A DNA stretch of 64,000 bases from Leptodontidium sp. MPI-SDFR-AT-0119. Taxonomy: Eukaryota > Ascomycota > Leotiomycetes > Helotiales > Leptodontidiaceae. A program made the translations under genes and the position numbers. The stretch covers positions 2,728,001 to 2,792,000 of the forward strand of contig JAHLEZ010000001.1 of assembly GCA_020726505.1 (NCBI GenBank), read 5' to 3'. Every line of letters starts with the position of its first letter. Within the stretch, counting starts at the first letter, position 1. The notes below the pieces were generated by a model. That model was not told where the DNA came from. It saw only the letters and a program-made list of their open reading frames with translations, and did no database searches. This document shows, piece by piece, positions 9,752 through 21,165 of the stretch.

Positions 9752-11684
9752 CTATTCAGGTTTTCTTGCAGCCCAGCGTGTGCTCTCCTCAAACGCCGAT
9801 CGTTCCTCGCCACTCAGGCTCTGCAATCCCTGCTCTCTAAGCTGTGCGAAAATTTCAAGTGCCTGCTCATAATTTTCGTTCGATGTCCATCCATCGCGAT
9901 GTACAAACCCCTGGAGTGAGTCCCAGAAGTCCGCATTCTCATTCCACCCTTCTCCATCCCGAAGATGTGCTTTCTTCTCCTCATCAGTAAATTCTATCGG
10001 ACAGGGGACTTCGGTGTTGATCTCGTTCCAGTGACTGTAGCTCTTATGTATTAGCGGCCGAGGTTGTCATTAAGCAGTTGATATTGGGCCAAACATACCG
10101 TACGATGCGGATGAGACATTGCCTAAAGGGGATGATATCCCCATCCCACGTGTTGGCAGAGAAGTCTACAGTGTCGCGTCTCGTACGCCCTTGATTTATG
10201 TGCAAAATGTCGTGGAGGATCGAATTTGTGTTTTTGGTCTCAGTCTCGTATGTCCACAGGACAATCGACTTCTCAACTTGAATCCGAATACGCGTTTTTT
10301 CGTCTCCATCTTCAAGTGCGTCGTAGCTTTCAGGTAGCCTTACCATGAGTTCTCCGTTGTAATCAACAAGTCGCGGGTGTCGTGCCTGAAGGAACAAAGG
10401 GCCGACCCATGTATCCTGCCAGTCGATAAGAGCTGCGACATGGCCTTCGTGAACAAATATGTTAGGGGCATGGATATCCCAATGCCATAGGGTAGGCCTA
10501 ATCTGATCTCCCTTGGGCAATAGATATTCAGCAACGTCCAGAAATTTCCTATAAAGGACAACATGGGCTTCTGGGGTGCGCTGTGCTTCGGAAGGTGCAA
10601 ATAGACCACCTAGCGGCTTTTGAGTGGCGTGACTGCCTATCCAGGCAATCTCTCGTTGGCCAATTGCCTTAAGATAATCCTGAGGGCTTTTCCCTATAAA
10701 GTGACATTAGTACAACTGCCCTCCGTGGTTTGTATACGATATAACTCACAGGGGCCACGATCAATACCCATAGATGCCCGTTCTCGGTGCCAGAAACCTC
10801 GATCAACGACTGGGCCTATCACAAATCGGTTCTCCACCTCTTTCTTCAAGGATTGCGGTACCTCACCAATGATTTCAGCCTTTTCGCAGCCTGGGAAGGC
10901 GTCATTCGCGAAGTAAAGATTCCCATAACTGTGGTCCCCCGTCAACTATGCCAACATAAGTGCCCTAGGTTGGAGAAACAGACCGAGTAAATGATAAGGA
11001 CAGAAACTTTCGCTCGATGGCGACAATATCGTCCACAATCTTGAGCTTATCATGAAGCTCCATCTCATCCCAAACCTCACCGAGCTGATTTCCAATAGCC
11101 TCCTCCATTAGAATGTACTCTGATTCCACGGGGTTTTCGGCCTCTCCGCTCCAGGACAAAACTTTTGGCACGGGAATCCCAAGGACAGTCCGAGCCTGAG
11201 AAATCAATCGTATCAGCTTGGGCATCTCGAGATCAAGGTGGACGGGTCAACGTACAAAATCCATGGTAGCGACTTCAGACGCAGTTGTCTTGAATGGAGG
11301 CCCAGCGTTAGGGTTCGGTATACGCGCAATCACAATAGTCCCGTCATCCATGGCAAGTCGAAAGACTTTGTTGAACCCGCCTTCAGCAAGCTTGCTAATA
11401 GACACGCAGGCCTGCGCGCCAATAGTTTTAACTGCGATCTTCTTGAGCTCAGACACATTAAAGCGTTTATACCGCTCGCGAAGCTGAGAATCCTCATCCC
11501 ATAGCCAGCGCCCACTGGTGTAGCGGTAGTAATCTTCGTAGTCACGATCTGGACACGAAGACATTGTTCGAAAAGGAGATCGAAACGATCCGGAGGATGG
11601 CGAGAGAAATCGACTAAAGAATTGAAGAGTGTTGTATCTGGGGGTAATTCCAGGGCGCTGGAGGTGAATTAAAAGTGAGGGCAT
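9752..11684 (-). CDS. AIM9-like phosphotransferase family protein, five exons
   Basis: Intact gene of 567 codons assembled from exons 11684-11256, 11195-10984, 10928-10750, 10693-10099 and 10040-9752. The introns are 60, 55, 56 and 58 nt, all GT-AG, and reading phase agrees at every junction. The product resembles fungal 'altered inheritance of mitochondria 9' proteins: a basic, Ser-rich N-terminus that could be a mitochondrial presequence (residues 1-40), a kinase-like N-lobe (SISKLAEGGFNKVF; VIARIPNP), a long insert rich in conserved residues (DRGFWHRERASMNID-like), the catalytic HWDIHAPNIFV loop and a DWQD metal-binding motif. The C-terminal exon is helical and acidic. The substrate is unknown. 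It lies in the same direction as the broken APH-like gene and belongs to the same fold, but the two are not close duplicates. Confidence 0.85.
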
Positions 11685-12664
11685 GGCAGATCATGGTCGG
11701 GTTGTGACAGTCGGTTGATGCACATTCGAGCGAGATGGAAAGGCTGGATTGGAATGGCCCGTGCACAAACCTAGCGACGGCTTAGCTCTCACGGAACAAA
11801 GAATCTCCGGCTGCAAGCGCTCGCTATTCTTGTTTGTTGTGTCCAGTTCCATCCTCCTCGCAAATGGTGCAATTGTATCCGTCCAGCCTTTTGGGGCCGC
11901 AATCACTAGGCGCTTAGAATTCGCCAGCTCAAAGATTACGGTCCCCATTGGTCCCTGAGCTCATTTTCTTACGTCGCCAGCGAGAAGGAGCAAGACTGTG
12001 GTCATTAGGGAGGTCTGATCAGGATGTAAGAGGCTACGCCTAAGGTCGGTTGATCCACTGTTGGTGGCTCGGATCATATCGATAAGGCAGCTGGTCCATT
12101 GGAGATCCTTTGGATCAAGAGAGATGCCCCGGATTGAAATGCTGTATCTAGAGACAAAAAGCCCCTTGTTTCTCTCTTCCTCCCCGATTTGAGATAGGAA
12201 CATATGCCTCTCGTTACAGCCTCTTTGTTTTCATGCACAGCACATGAGTTCTTCGATTACCGCGCGGCAAGACAAAACAGTGCCTGCGGTAGATTGCATC
12301 TATCTTGTCCAATAAATGCGAAAGTATCAAAATGGTGTTTGATAAGCACGATCACACACATGTACAAGCGCTGAGGGATCTATACTTAGATGTTTCTTCA
12401 TGAAGTAGAAGTATATAAACATTTTATCTTTGCCATTCAATCATTTCATTCTCTATCTCATCACAACTCGTTCTTGAAGCACCCTTGCTATTTAGTACCC
12501 TGAACCTCGTGTACGTCAAATTACATTGGACCTTATCAAGCATAAGACATCAAACTTCTACGTTGTTGGAGATATCAGTATATCAGGACGAAGGTATTTC
12601 ACTCAATTACTTCTTTTTGTGTTCCTGCTGACCTTCATTTCTTAGAAGCCTCCCAGTCGTCAAA
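11685..12664. other. Divergent promoter region
   Basis: Separates the AIM9-like gene (minus) from the small-protein gene (plus). Short frames on both strands show no motif. A pyrimidine-rich tract (about 12430-12480) directly upstream of the small gene looks like a fungal core promoter or leader. Confidence 0.35.
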
Positions 12665-13015
12665 ATGCCTCATGACATCTCCTTCAAAACACTCCAAACA
12701 TTCCTCAACAAGGTTCACTGGAACAAAGTTGTTGAAAAAGCGCCCAACACTCCCAAGGGACAGAGGCTGTTTCCAAGCCGTACTCCGAAGAACGACACAA
12801 ACTACAATTTCAGGATTGACAAGGGTTCGGATGTCGACGGCAAACCTGAGTTGATCGTACAAGCGAACAAAAATGCAGCAGACATGAAGGTTAGAGAGGC
12901 TGCCCAGAAGGACAGTCACGCTATCTTGGCAAAGGGCACAGTGGACCCGAAAGTTGATACGGATGGGAGTCAAGTAAGAGCGAAGCTCGAAAACGACTTC
13001 AAAGGGAGGAAGTAA
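12665..13015 (+). CDS. Small hydrophilic protein of unknown function
   Basis: An ATG in good context (TCAAAATG) opens a 116-codon frame. The product is hydrophilic and lysine-rich with no signal peptide, no membrane segment and no cysteine. I do not recognise it. The composition (many Lys, Asp, Asn, Gln; segments NKNAADMKVREAAQKD and VRAKLENDFKGRK) suggests a helical or disordered cytosolic protein. A CT-rich leader upstream supports a real transcript. Confidence 0.5.
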   Translation: MPHDISFKTLQTFLNKVHWNKVVEKAPNTPKGQRLFPSRTPKNDTNYNFRIDKGSDVDGKPELIVQANKNAADMKVREAAQKDSHAILAKGTVDPKVDTDGSQVRAKLENDFKGRK

Positions 13016-13900
13016 ATCGCAGTTGGAACTTCACTATTGTTAGCCATTCGTTGAATGCCGTTGATGGTACTTGTCAAAGGAGATGTTAGCAATTCGTTGG
13101 GAAATTTGAACTGGAGTATTTAGGAGCTGATGTAGGAAACGTTCGCTATTTTGGTTTCACTGTTGTCTCTGTGATTATTCACCGCTACTTGCACAGGCTC
13201 CCTTTAACTATATTTTCTGTTTCCTTGAATACTATTCTTTTGGCTGCGTTCACATGAGTAGATTAAATCAGCTACAAAGTGCTGATGACGATAATATGAC
13301 GGCAACTAAGATGCAGGAGGCAATGGGACCACGTATTAAACAACCCGTTTTGATAAGATAATCAGCCCGCGTGTATATAAATATAAAATAAAATTACTCC
13401 CTTTTGCTTTTGGTTATAATTAACTTAAGGAGGATTTCGCAAGCGAATTGTTTGACCCCGCGTTTCCCCAATCTACACCCCGGCACGAAATATAGGAATA
13501 TATCCAGAGTGCTGTGGAACTTAGACCTAATCTCTGGGCACATGGAAGAAACAAACAATTCAGGGGTTCAGTTAATATATATTTGCCAGCCTAAAGTGGA
13601 ATCAAGCCTTTAGTGGCTTCGATTGGCCGTGGCAGAACCTTCACTCGGGTCTTCTGACTTTATACTAACACTTTGATAGTAGTGGCGCTCTCGATTTTCG
13701 ACAGTGTGAGTTGGGGAGTTCAGGGAGGAATGAGAGTGCATATATACCTCTTTGTCTCCTTCCCGGTTTTAGAAAACGAGTTTCGTTGTTACAAAGAACG
13801 GTAAACTATTCCGTCGACCGGCCAACTCACGCTGCGACTTTTATATTCCAAAGACAAAAGTTCAGCCTTTCTTGTGAACGAGGGTCCAAAGTACAACGCA
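13016..13900. other. Intergenic region
   Basis: AT-rich in its first half (13200-13420). I see no gene, and it leads into the promoter of the secreted solute-binding-like protein. Confidence 0.35.
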
Positions 13901-14842
13901 ATGCTTTCGGTCGCCTTTGTTTTGCTGTTGCTCGGAAGCATCCAAGTCTCCGCATTGAAAATAGCCAGTTCCACCACAACCATCGAATACACACCCGAAG
14001 CCATCGCAATCAAAGATTTCTTCTCAGGAACCGCATCTATCACCAACGGCGGCGTCCCGAACCTTTTCAGCGACTCTAGTATCGACCTAGCCAGCAACGC
14101 CGAGACTCAAGCTCTTCGCAACTACGCAACACACAAGAACCTCCGAATAATCTACACCGTCTGCGAAGTACACTACCGAATCGTAGCGAACAAGAAAGCC
14201 GGGTCGGGGATAACATCGCTGAAGGACTTGAAAGGGAAGAAGATCGGAACGATGCCTAGTACTTCGGCGGCGTATTTCGTGCAGAAGTATCTCGGCACCG
14301 TGGGCTTGAAGGAGTCGGATTATACGGTTGTGTCGGGGAGTACGTGTATGTCTGCGCCATGCGGAGCGGGGACGTTTCCTTATATGCTTGCGCATGGAAC
14401 GGTTGATGCTGTGGGGATGTGGGAGCCGACGCTTGAGCTCTCTGCGCAAGCTCTAGGGGCAAATGCGGTTATCTTCCAGGATCGGTCGGTGTATAGGGAA
14501 GTGTTTAATTTGCATACTACGGCGGAGAAGTTGAAGGATGTGACGGCGAGGAAGAATATCGTGACATTTATTCGGGCTTTGAATCAAGCGGAGGCGGAAT
14601 ACAATACTACGCCTGATAAGGTTTATTCAAGGGTGGCATCGACGTTAAATATGAATGTTACGCTGTTGAAGAGTGTTTGGCCGATTCATAGCTTCAATGG
14701 GACGCTGGCGGCGGATCTGTTGGATGTCATGGTCGAGGAAGATGCGTGGGTTGCGAAGACGGATAGGAGGAGTTTGATTTCGAGGACAGATTTGGCTAAT
14801 CTTATCGATGGGAGCGTCTTGAAAGAAGTGTTGCAGACTTGA
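13901..14842 (+). CDS. Secreted NMT1/THI5- or SsuA-like solute-binding protein
   Basis: Protein of 313 codons. I start it at the ATG at 13901 because a signal peptide follows directly (MLSVAFVLLLLGSIQVSA). An upstream in-frame GTG at 13874 is not a plausible fungal start. The body is a type II periplasmic-binding fold of the NMT1/THI5 or sulfonate/taurine-binding kind: the segment ITSLKDLKGKKIGTMPST is the classic 'L-K-D-L-K-G-K-K-I' hinge motif, followed by AAYFVQKYL and, later, VDAVGMWEPTLELS, typical of ligand-binding subunits. In bacteria such proteins feed ABC importers. A fungus has no such importer, so the role here is unknown; scavenging or binding of a small molecule outside the cell is possible. 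The secretory signal argues against the cytosolic THI5 pyrimidine synthase. Confidence 0.75.
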   Translation: MLSVAFVLLLLGSIQVSALKIASSTTTIEYTPEAIAIKDFFSGTASITNGGVPNLFSDSSIDLASNAETQALRNYATHKNLRIIYTVCEVHYRIVANKKAGSGITSLKDLKGKKIGTMPSTSAAYFVQKYLGTVGLKESDYTVVSGSTCMSAPCGAGTFPYMLAHGTVDAVGMWEPTLELSAQALGANAVIFQDRSVYREVFNLHTTAEKLKDVTARKNIVTFIRALNQAEAEYNTTPDKVYSRVASTLNMNVTLLKSVWPIHSFNGTLAADLLDVMVEEDAWVAKTDRRSLISRTDLANLIDGSVLKEVLQT

Positions 14843-15330
14843 GGGTGGTGTTGGACAAGTTGAGGCTTTGTAATCATTTTCGACTGTTGGCGAGGAACTC
14901 GCTTAACTTCAGACGGTGTTTGAAAGATGACTGCGGTACTCAATAGGGACAACGAAGTATACTTATTCTGTAGATGGCAAATTTATTCCTGGATTTGTGA
15001 ATCAGAAGTCCAATTCGTGACTCGTGGGTTTACGTTTTGCTGAAAGTAGTCGATTTACCAACGGGGTCACAGCACCAGTCACCCGCTCCAGACAGAATGA
15101 TATTTCTTCATCTTCAATGACTGTATGCATCGACGTCATCTTTTCCGAATGGCAATAGACAAATCTATTCCTGCCTCAGAGAGGTGTAGTGATTGGAAGA
15201 TTAGTTTTCCCATACGATCAAACTATAAAAGTTACCGACCTCTTCCCTCATCTTCAAGGGCCGAAGGACTGACCTCTCAACTGCACCGGCATCGTACTCT
15301 TCTTTCATCTCAACAAGCACATCAAAAATC
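14843..15330. other. Intergenic region
   Basis: Holds the 3' end of the solute-binding-like gene and the promoter of the next gene. No other feature is seen. Confidence 0.35.
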
Positions 15331-16662
15331 ATGGCACCAAGCTCCAAATCCTCCTCAGCCTCAAAATCCACTAAACTATCCTCCTCCAAGAAACCTTCCA
15401 AGCACGACTCCGACTCCGAAGATGAGCTGCCCTCGCCATCCCGAAAGCCCAGCAGTAGCAGTAGCAAATCCAGTTCCAGCAGCAAGAAACCCGAGAATAA
15501 AGAGCCTAAGACCTCCCTCTTGAAAAGCATGTTCACAAAAGACCGATCCGAAGCACCTACAGGACTTAGCTCGACGAATTCTAAAGACGAGAGTCGCCCT
15601 ATGGGCAAGAGTTCGAAGCTCGATAGCGCAATGTTTAGAGATGAGAGTCGTGCGCCGAAAGCGAAGAGTGACAAAGTGAAAAGTGAGGTGAAGAGTGAGA
15701 AGTATAAGAGTGTGAAGAAGAAAGAGGTTAAGAAAGAGAAGAAGATTGTAGAGGAGGAAGACTTTACGGAGGAGCCGGACTTCAGCGATTTCCAGAGTAA
15801 GTATGTGGTTCCTGAGAAGATGGCGAAGAAAGTGGAGAAGAAGCCAGAGAAGAAACCCGAGAAAAATGATGAGAAGAGCAAGAAGCCCGAACCGATTGCG
15901 ACACTGAAGAAATACGAGAGTGTGAAGTATGAGAGCAAGAAATTGAAGAGTACGGCTTTCAAGAGTAACCCGAACTTCAAGACGACGTTTACGGACGATC
16001 GTGATATCGAGATGGCGGAGAAGCAGACTATGATCGCTGAACTGGAGGGCGAGGAGTTGAAAGAACAGGAGGAGTGGGCGCTTGAGAAGTTGAAGGCTCA
16101 TGCTGGTACTTGTCCCATGGGCTTCAACTGGTATCGATATACTGAGGAAGCATGTGGTGAGCAAGTACGTCTGGATGGCTATCGCTGCAAGGGCCTCGGC
16201 CACTTCGTTTCTCATGAGATGGTTGCGAAAGGCGAAGGAGAAACTATGAACGTAGATACCAATTTCTTCGTTTGGGAACAGAGCACTCTGCAACCAGGTA
16301 TTCATGTGGCGCCTTACACAGGGGTGCGATGGAGAACCGAGGGTGAAGAATACCAGCGCCCCGTTGGGGGGCTGGGAAGTCTTTTGCTACAGCAGATGGT
16401 TGCTGCGGGTCCTCCACAGCTATTCGGTGGATTGCCGGCTGGACGTGGAGGATTCGGAAACTTTCCATTTGGGAACCCCAACCAGAATCTGCATCCTCAC
16501 GGAAGTCTGCAGGATAGATTGAAACACCACAAGGGGCACCAACCAGGAGGCAATGAAGGGTTTACTAAGTTCGGAGGATTTGGTGGTCAACAACCACCAC
16601 CGGGAGGCTTTCCCGGATTCGGTGGATTCGGGGGGCATGGCCAGAATGGATCTGGTACCTGA
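15331..16662 (+). CDS. Ser/Lys-rich protein with a Cys-containing core and Gly-rich tail
   Basis: Single exon of 443 codons. Residues 1-60 are almost all Ser, Lys and Pro with an acidic patch (HDSDSEDELPS). Residues 60-230 are highly charged and lysine-rich, with repeated KSE/KKPEKKPEK elements that are probably disordered or coiled. The only folded-looking part is about residues 250-300: CPMGFNWYRY, a second Cys, GYRCKGLGHFVSHEMVAKGEG. This C-x-G-x-x-W...GYRC-x-G-x-H-x-V-x-x-E pattern recalls a small Cys/His module that I have seen at the ends of uncharacterised fungal proteins. The tail is Gly/Phe/Pro-rich. Charge and low complexity suggest a nuclear or RNA-associated role, but this is inference. 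No function can be named. Confidence 0.65.
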   Translation: MAPSSKSSSASKSTKLSSSKKPSKHDSDSEDELPSPSRKPSSSSSKSSSSSKKPENKEPKTSLLKSMFTKDRSEAPTGLSSTNSKDESRPMGKSSKLDSAMFRDESRAPKAKSDKVKSEVKSEKYKSVKKKEVKKEKKIVEEEDFTEEPDFSDFQSKYVVPEKMAKKVEKKPEKKPEKNDEKSKKPEPIATLKKYESVKYESKKLKSTAFKSNPNFKTTFTDDRDIEMAEKQTMIAELEGEELKEQEEWALEKLKAHAGTCPMGFNWYRYTEEACGEQVRLDGYRCKGLGHFVSHEMVAKGEGETMNVDTNFFVWEQSTLQPGIHVAPYTGVRWRTEGEEYQRPVGGLGSLLLQQMVAAGPPQLFGGLPAGRGGFGNFPFGNPNQNLHPHGSLQDRLKHHKGHQPGGNEGFTKFGGFGGQQPPPGGFPGFGGFGGHGQNGSGT

Positions 16663-19600
16663 GATGGGGGTCGTTGCGGTGGATTTAGTTGGATTTAGAA
16701 GATGAGGAGAGTGTGTTCCGAGAAGGCGAGGTGAGGGTGATTGACTGAAAGGACGAGTTCCGTTGTTTTTCGGCAAGTGTAGGGTGGATAAGTGTACATA
16801 AGATGTAAAGATGGGTAAAGAAATCATCGTGTTTCCTAGCACAAGAATCATGCATGGCTTCGAAATTGTTTCGTTGAAATTTCGATATGAGATAGTGTTG
16901 TGAATTTTTTGAAGGAACGTCAACTCCAACGATATATTATTGAAATATGCTCTTTCTTTTCCCAAATATGTACCGATTTAGCTATCTTATGCGAGCCTCA
17001 GGCGGTTGCGTGTTGTTGTCAGACAAGTTGGAGTGGACTAGCATGAATCGACAAGTTTTAAATTTGTCTTCAAACTTGGAAGATCCAACGCGACTGGACC
17101 ATCAGCTCTTCCTCCTCTGTCGTTGCATCTTTCGCGACATCCGCAATGGAGGTCTTCTACTTACATACCACCCTCGTCCCAGCCGACTCCCCATTCCAGC
17201 AAAGCACAGGCAACCTTCCAATACTTTACATTTCCATCAACTAAACATTCACACAGAAAGGTATCAACCAACCGCAAGCATCCCAATCACTAATATCGCT
17301 GAATAGCGTATCTGTCCAAATCTCCATCTGAAGATCTCATTTCGGGGACTCCTTGCAAAGTACAGATATGAAAACAAAAATCATTACAAGGAGAGCTCAC
17401 GGACAGGCCTGAGCTCTCTTGCTGCACCCCACATCAGCAACGCAAGCATTAACCAATCGCAAGCATCTCCTCTCACCCTTCAATCCACAATCAGGGGCAC
17501 TTGCCTCATCCGGGAAACCCATCCGATCTCCTCATCCCCTTCCAAAAAACTCAAATCCTTAGGGAGGGACATCAAATCTCGAATCCTCCCATGCGATTCG
17601 TCGCCTTCCCGCCTTCCAGAAACCAACCCGCATGCGATTGATGAAACGAAACATCCTCCCCAGTAGCTAACCCCTACCTCCACACCCTAGGTACAGCTTC
17701 GTTCCGGATCAGACGCAGACACAGACACACGACACAAGTACGGAGCAAGCAAGCGAGCAAGCGAGCTCTCGAACCCTCGAACCCTCCTCACTCTTCGCAC
17801 TGACAGCTGACGCGGGGATCACCCGTCGACATCTGTCTTAACCTCCGATCCCTGCCCTGCACTTAGAATCTCAAGGCCTGTTCCCAGGACGAACTCTACG
17901 GAGGTTCGGATTAATAAATCAAAGTCAAAGAGATAATAAACCTATCTTTTCTCCCACGCTACTACGGAGCCTCTAGAAGCACCCACGATTACCTTACTCC
18001 ACGTGAGTTTCTCGGGATCTAAAGTAACTAGGTACAGTAAGGGAGGAGTCAGCGAATCGCATTGTGAGATGGGTGGATTTAGAGTTTAATAGTGCATCTC
18101 TACCGTGCCGCCGCGGGCAGAAGAGAGAGTGAGGCGGGGACGGAAATATCTCCGAATTGACGTTTTCAAGGATCGGTGGGTTACGATTGACTTTCCAGGG
18201 GTTCAGTTTGATCTGATCTGATCTGAGATCGGAGGTTGACTTATGGACTGTTTGTGTGGTGGGAAGGAGTATTGTTGGCTTTTAATCACGGTGAGCTCTT
18301 AGAATTGTACCCTATATTGCGTAGGAACGTAAAGAGGGAGAGACTTTTACGTCGATTCTCGGGCCGAATACTGTAGCTTCGTCTAGGAACCATTCATTCT
18401 ATTCCCATGGATCACTCCCCAACCTTTCTGACGCGCGTGACGCCCGATTAACAAGCTCATCATTCACTGATTTATCGATCTATATGTTTCATCTTATACC
18501 TTTCAGTACAGCAGTATTCTAATTTCTGAAATGCGATTCGCTGGTTCTTCTTTTCTGACATCTGCACATGCACCTGGATATGTGCATCAACCACTTCCTT
18601 CAACCTTGCCAACCAGCCCAGCCCAGCCTGTCTTGCCCCGTCATGCCCACTTCCCTCAACTCCCCGGTAACCAACCGCCTGCACTGTACACCCACCGTCT
18701 TTCTTCACCGATGCCATCACCAACGCTGTCCTGTCCCGTGCTCCCTCATGCAGGTGAGATTTGACAGATATGTCCGAACCCCATGTCCATCCAGCCTGCA
18801 TCTTGCCGTCCGCCAATCGTATCTTTGGGTTCTCAGGATCTGTCCGGCTTTTGACAGTGGAGCTACACAGATGACGTGGTATTCAAATCTCCTTCTACAG
18901 AAGTAGAACTTCGTCCTATTTCAGTTGTGATAGCGAGGGTTTTGTACATTCAATAAAATACAATACCGGTACAACTCATCATCACAGTACAGAACAGAAC
19001 GGTATGGTATGGTCTACAAGTTACATATCTGCCTGCTCTACCGGTATCAGCAACCACAAAAGACAATACTCTGTAGAGAACGGAATAGGACAGGTTTGAT
19101 GGTGGGTTACTGGATTGGGAAGTCCAGTCGATTGATTCGTCCGGATGTCATACTTCTTCGGCTCATGCCGTGGATGGTGTTTTTTTCACTCTCCTTCTCT
19201 TACCGTTGTGTGTGATCTGAAGCATGAGGTTTGAATGGATGAGATGAACGGATAGGTGACTGGTATGATACTGGTAGTTTTGGACCTATTTACATTTTTG
19301 TCACTCTTCTCAATGTCAACAATGTATTGCCATCTCGAGTTTCTTGTCAAAATTCCTGGCCATTTCCAATTCCAAGGTTACTTACCTATCTCCTGCGTAA
19401 ATGTACTTTTGAAAACTCTCTTCCCTTCACGTGGTACCCATCAAATCCCAAATGCCTCCACCCAAATCCCGGCGGAAGAAGTTCCACCATACCCGATCAA
19501 AAGTTTCTTTTCTCTCCCCACCCTCCCTCTTCCTCCCAAAACACACGTCCCATCTAAGCACCATTCATCCCAACCCATCCGATCCGCAGATCAGGTTCAT

Positions 19601-20723
19601 CCCAACCGCCGACCCCTACCTCACATCTCTCCATAAGGGTCCATCCCACGCCCACGCCACGCCTACGCCCAAGGCTCGCCTAAAGTATCAGAGTCCGTTC
19701 CAAAATACAGTTGCGGCTCGGGAAGACTAGACCAGGGTTGCGGCTGCAAGACACAGCCAATCGCATCTCTTGCTGGTCCGACGCCAGTCCAGTCCCTCGG
19801 ATGCAGATGCAATGCGCCCCACTCGCGAGCATTTCCCGATGGGATATGGAACGGCCATCCCATCCTCACTTTCTGGGTAGGTGAGGTGAGGTGTTCGTCC
19901 ACTAGCAATGGTGATTCGCAACGCAACGCAACGACCTGTCCTCTGCACTGCAACGCAATAAACGCACGTACGCACGAGTATTACACTCCACGCAAGCTAG
20001 GATCCACAACTAGTAAAGTAGCGATGGAATGTTCCCCAAACCCTGCCCCCGTGCGTGGCCAACAGAGAGGGAGCGAAGGAGAGGTAAGGATCGAGAAAGC
20101 TTGGTTGGTTGGGTTGGGTAGCTTCCGTTCCATACCTAGAGACAGTGAGTGGGTGAGTGAGCGAACGAGCTGAACCTGGTTCCGTTTAGTCAGTATATAT
20201 CAAGCACTTTCCTTCCCCCATCTCCGCTTGTGTATCGTGATATGGAGTGTGTGTGTGTGGGTGATACGATGCGGTACTAATTGGCCCTCGAATTCAAAGT
20301 CAAGGAAGGAAGTGTTTCAAGATCCCTTTCCACCTTGTTTCATTCCTTCCTTCCTCCCTTACCTTTCGAACTCACTCACGCAACGCAACGCACGCACTCG
20401 CGCACATACGCAATAAGGTTATTTCTTTGGTTTAATACCCGCGACTTATCGGAGGATTGGAAAAGGCTTGTTTGCGTCGGGTCTTGTTTCTCTCTTTCTA
20501 TTTTTATTTATATCTGGAGAGTGGTCCGGTTTTGTGTCTGGCCTTGTGGATGCGTCGAGTTTTGGTTGGACTGTTTATCGGTGGAGAATTCATTGAAGGA
20601 AAACTTATATCGATTTGTCGATACACGGATTGAAGGAGTAGGATCACGAATTACGAACACTGGACTCCCCGAGAGGAATTTCATCATCTTCTCGACAGAC
20701 ACCACAGATGGTATTCAGATGAC
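16663..20723. other. Long gene-poor region with simple repeats
   Basis: Four kilobases with no convincing coding gene on either strand. It holds C/T-rich and A/C-rich tracts and small simple repeats: GCAAGCAAGCGAGC-type at about 17745-17765, CGCAACGCAACG at about 19917-19932 and ACGCAACGCAACGCACGC at about 20380-20400. It lies upstream of the Pro/Ser-rich gene, so it may be a long promoter and 5' leader region or may hold an untranslated transcript. Nothing in the sequence decides this. Confidence 0.4.
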
Positions 20724-20936
20724 ATGACGTCCTCTCGCCGCCCAGCCCACGACCGCCCCAGCAGCAGCGAGACCTCGTCGCTGGGGACGACAACATGCAG
20801 TAAAGGCCATTTGCATCCACCATGGAACACGACTGGCGTGCTACGTATAGCGAAATGTGAATCCGTGTGTGGATTCTGCCAGAAGGAGACGAAAACAGCA
20901 GCGAATTTGAGGAAGGTGTGTTGTCCTAATCTATGA
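20724..20936 (+). CDS. Possible Cys-rich first exon or small protein
   Basis: An ATG opens 70 codons with clustered cysteines (TTCSKGH; KCESVCGFCQ; VCCPNL) and basic residues, resembling a small zinc-binding segment. Two GT sites (20916 and 20918) lie near its end. At 21143-21161 there is a textbook branch point and acceptor (ACTAAC then ACCCGTCAG), ending just before the ATG of the next gene at 21166. Splicing from the GT at 20918 would keep phase and join this segment to the Pro/Ser-rich protein. The better consensus site at 20916 would not keep phase. It is either a coding first exon, a stand-alone small protein, or leader sequence. Confidence 0.35.
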   Translation: MTSSRRPAHDRPSSSETSSLGTTTCSKGHLHPPWNTTGVLRIAKCESVCGFCQKETKTAANLRKVCCPNL

Positions 20937-21165
20937 TTGGTGGGAGAGGAGAAGGGAAGCATGTCAGCTGACTTTGTTTGAAGCATGTTGCTATACATAT
21001 CAAGAATGAGGGCTTGAATCTGAGTATTGCGGAGGGGTCGAGTGGAAGGGGGAGATTGTGCGTCTTTTTATATTTCTGCGTCCTGTCATTCTTGTTTTCT
21101 CAATGCTTGAGCTTGAGTGTTTATTGGACAAGTCGTGGTCATAACAACTAACACCCGTCAGAGAA

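Noticed and set aside
13874..13900. Start of the solute-binding protein at 13874
   Set aside because: That codon is GTG. The ATG at 13901 begins exactly at the signal peptide.
15201..16305. Long Leu/Phe/Ser-rich minus-strand frames
   Set aside because: Antisense shadow of the Lys/Glu-rich coding region, whose codons read as Leu/Phe in reverse.
18472..18906. Overlapping frames on both strands
   Set aside because: Open in several frames because of C/T-rich composition. No domain, splice support or start context.
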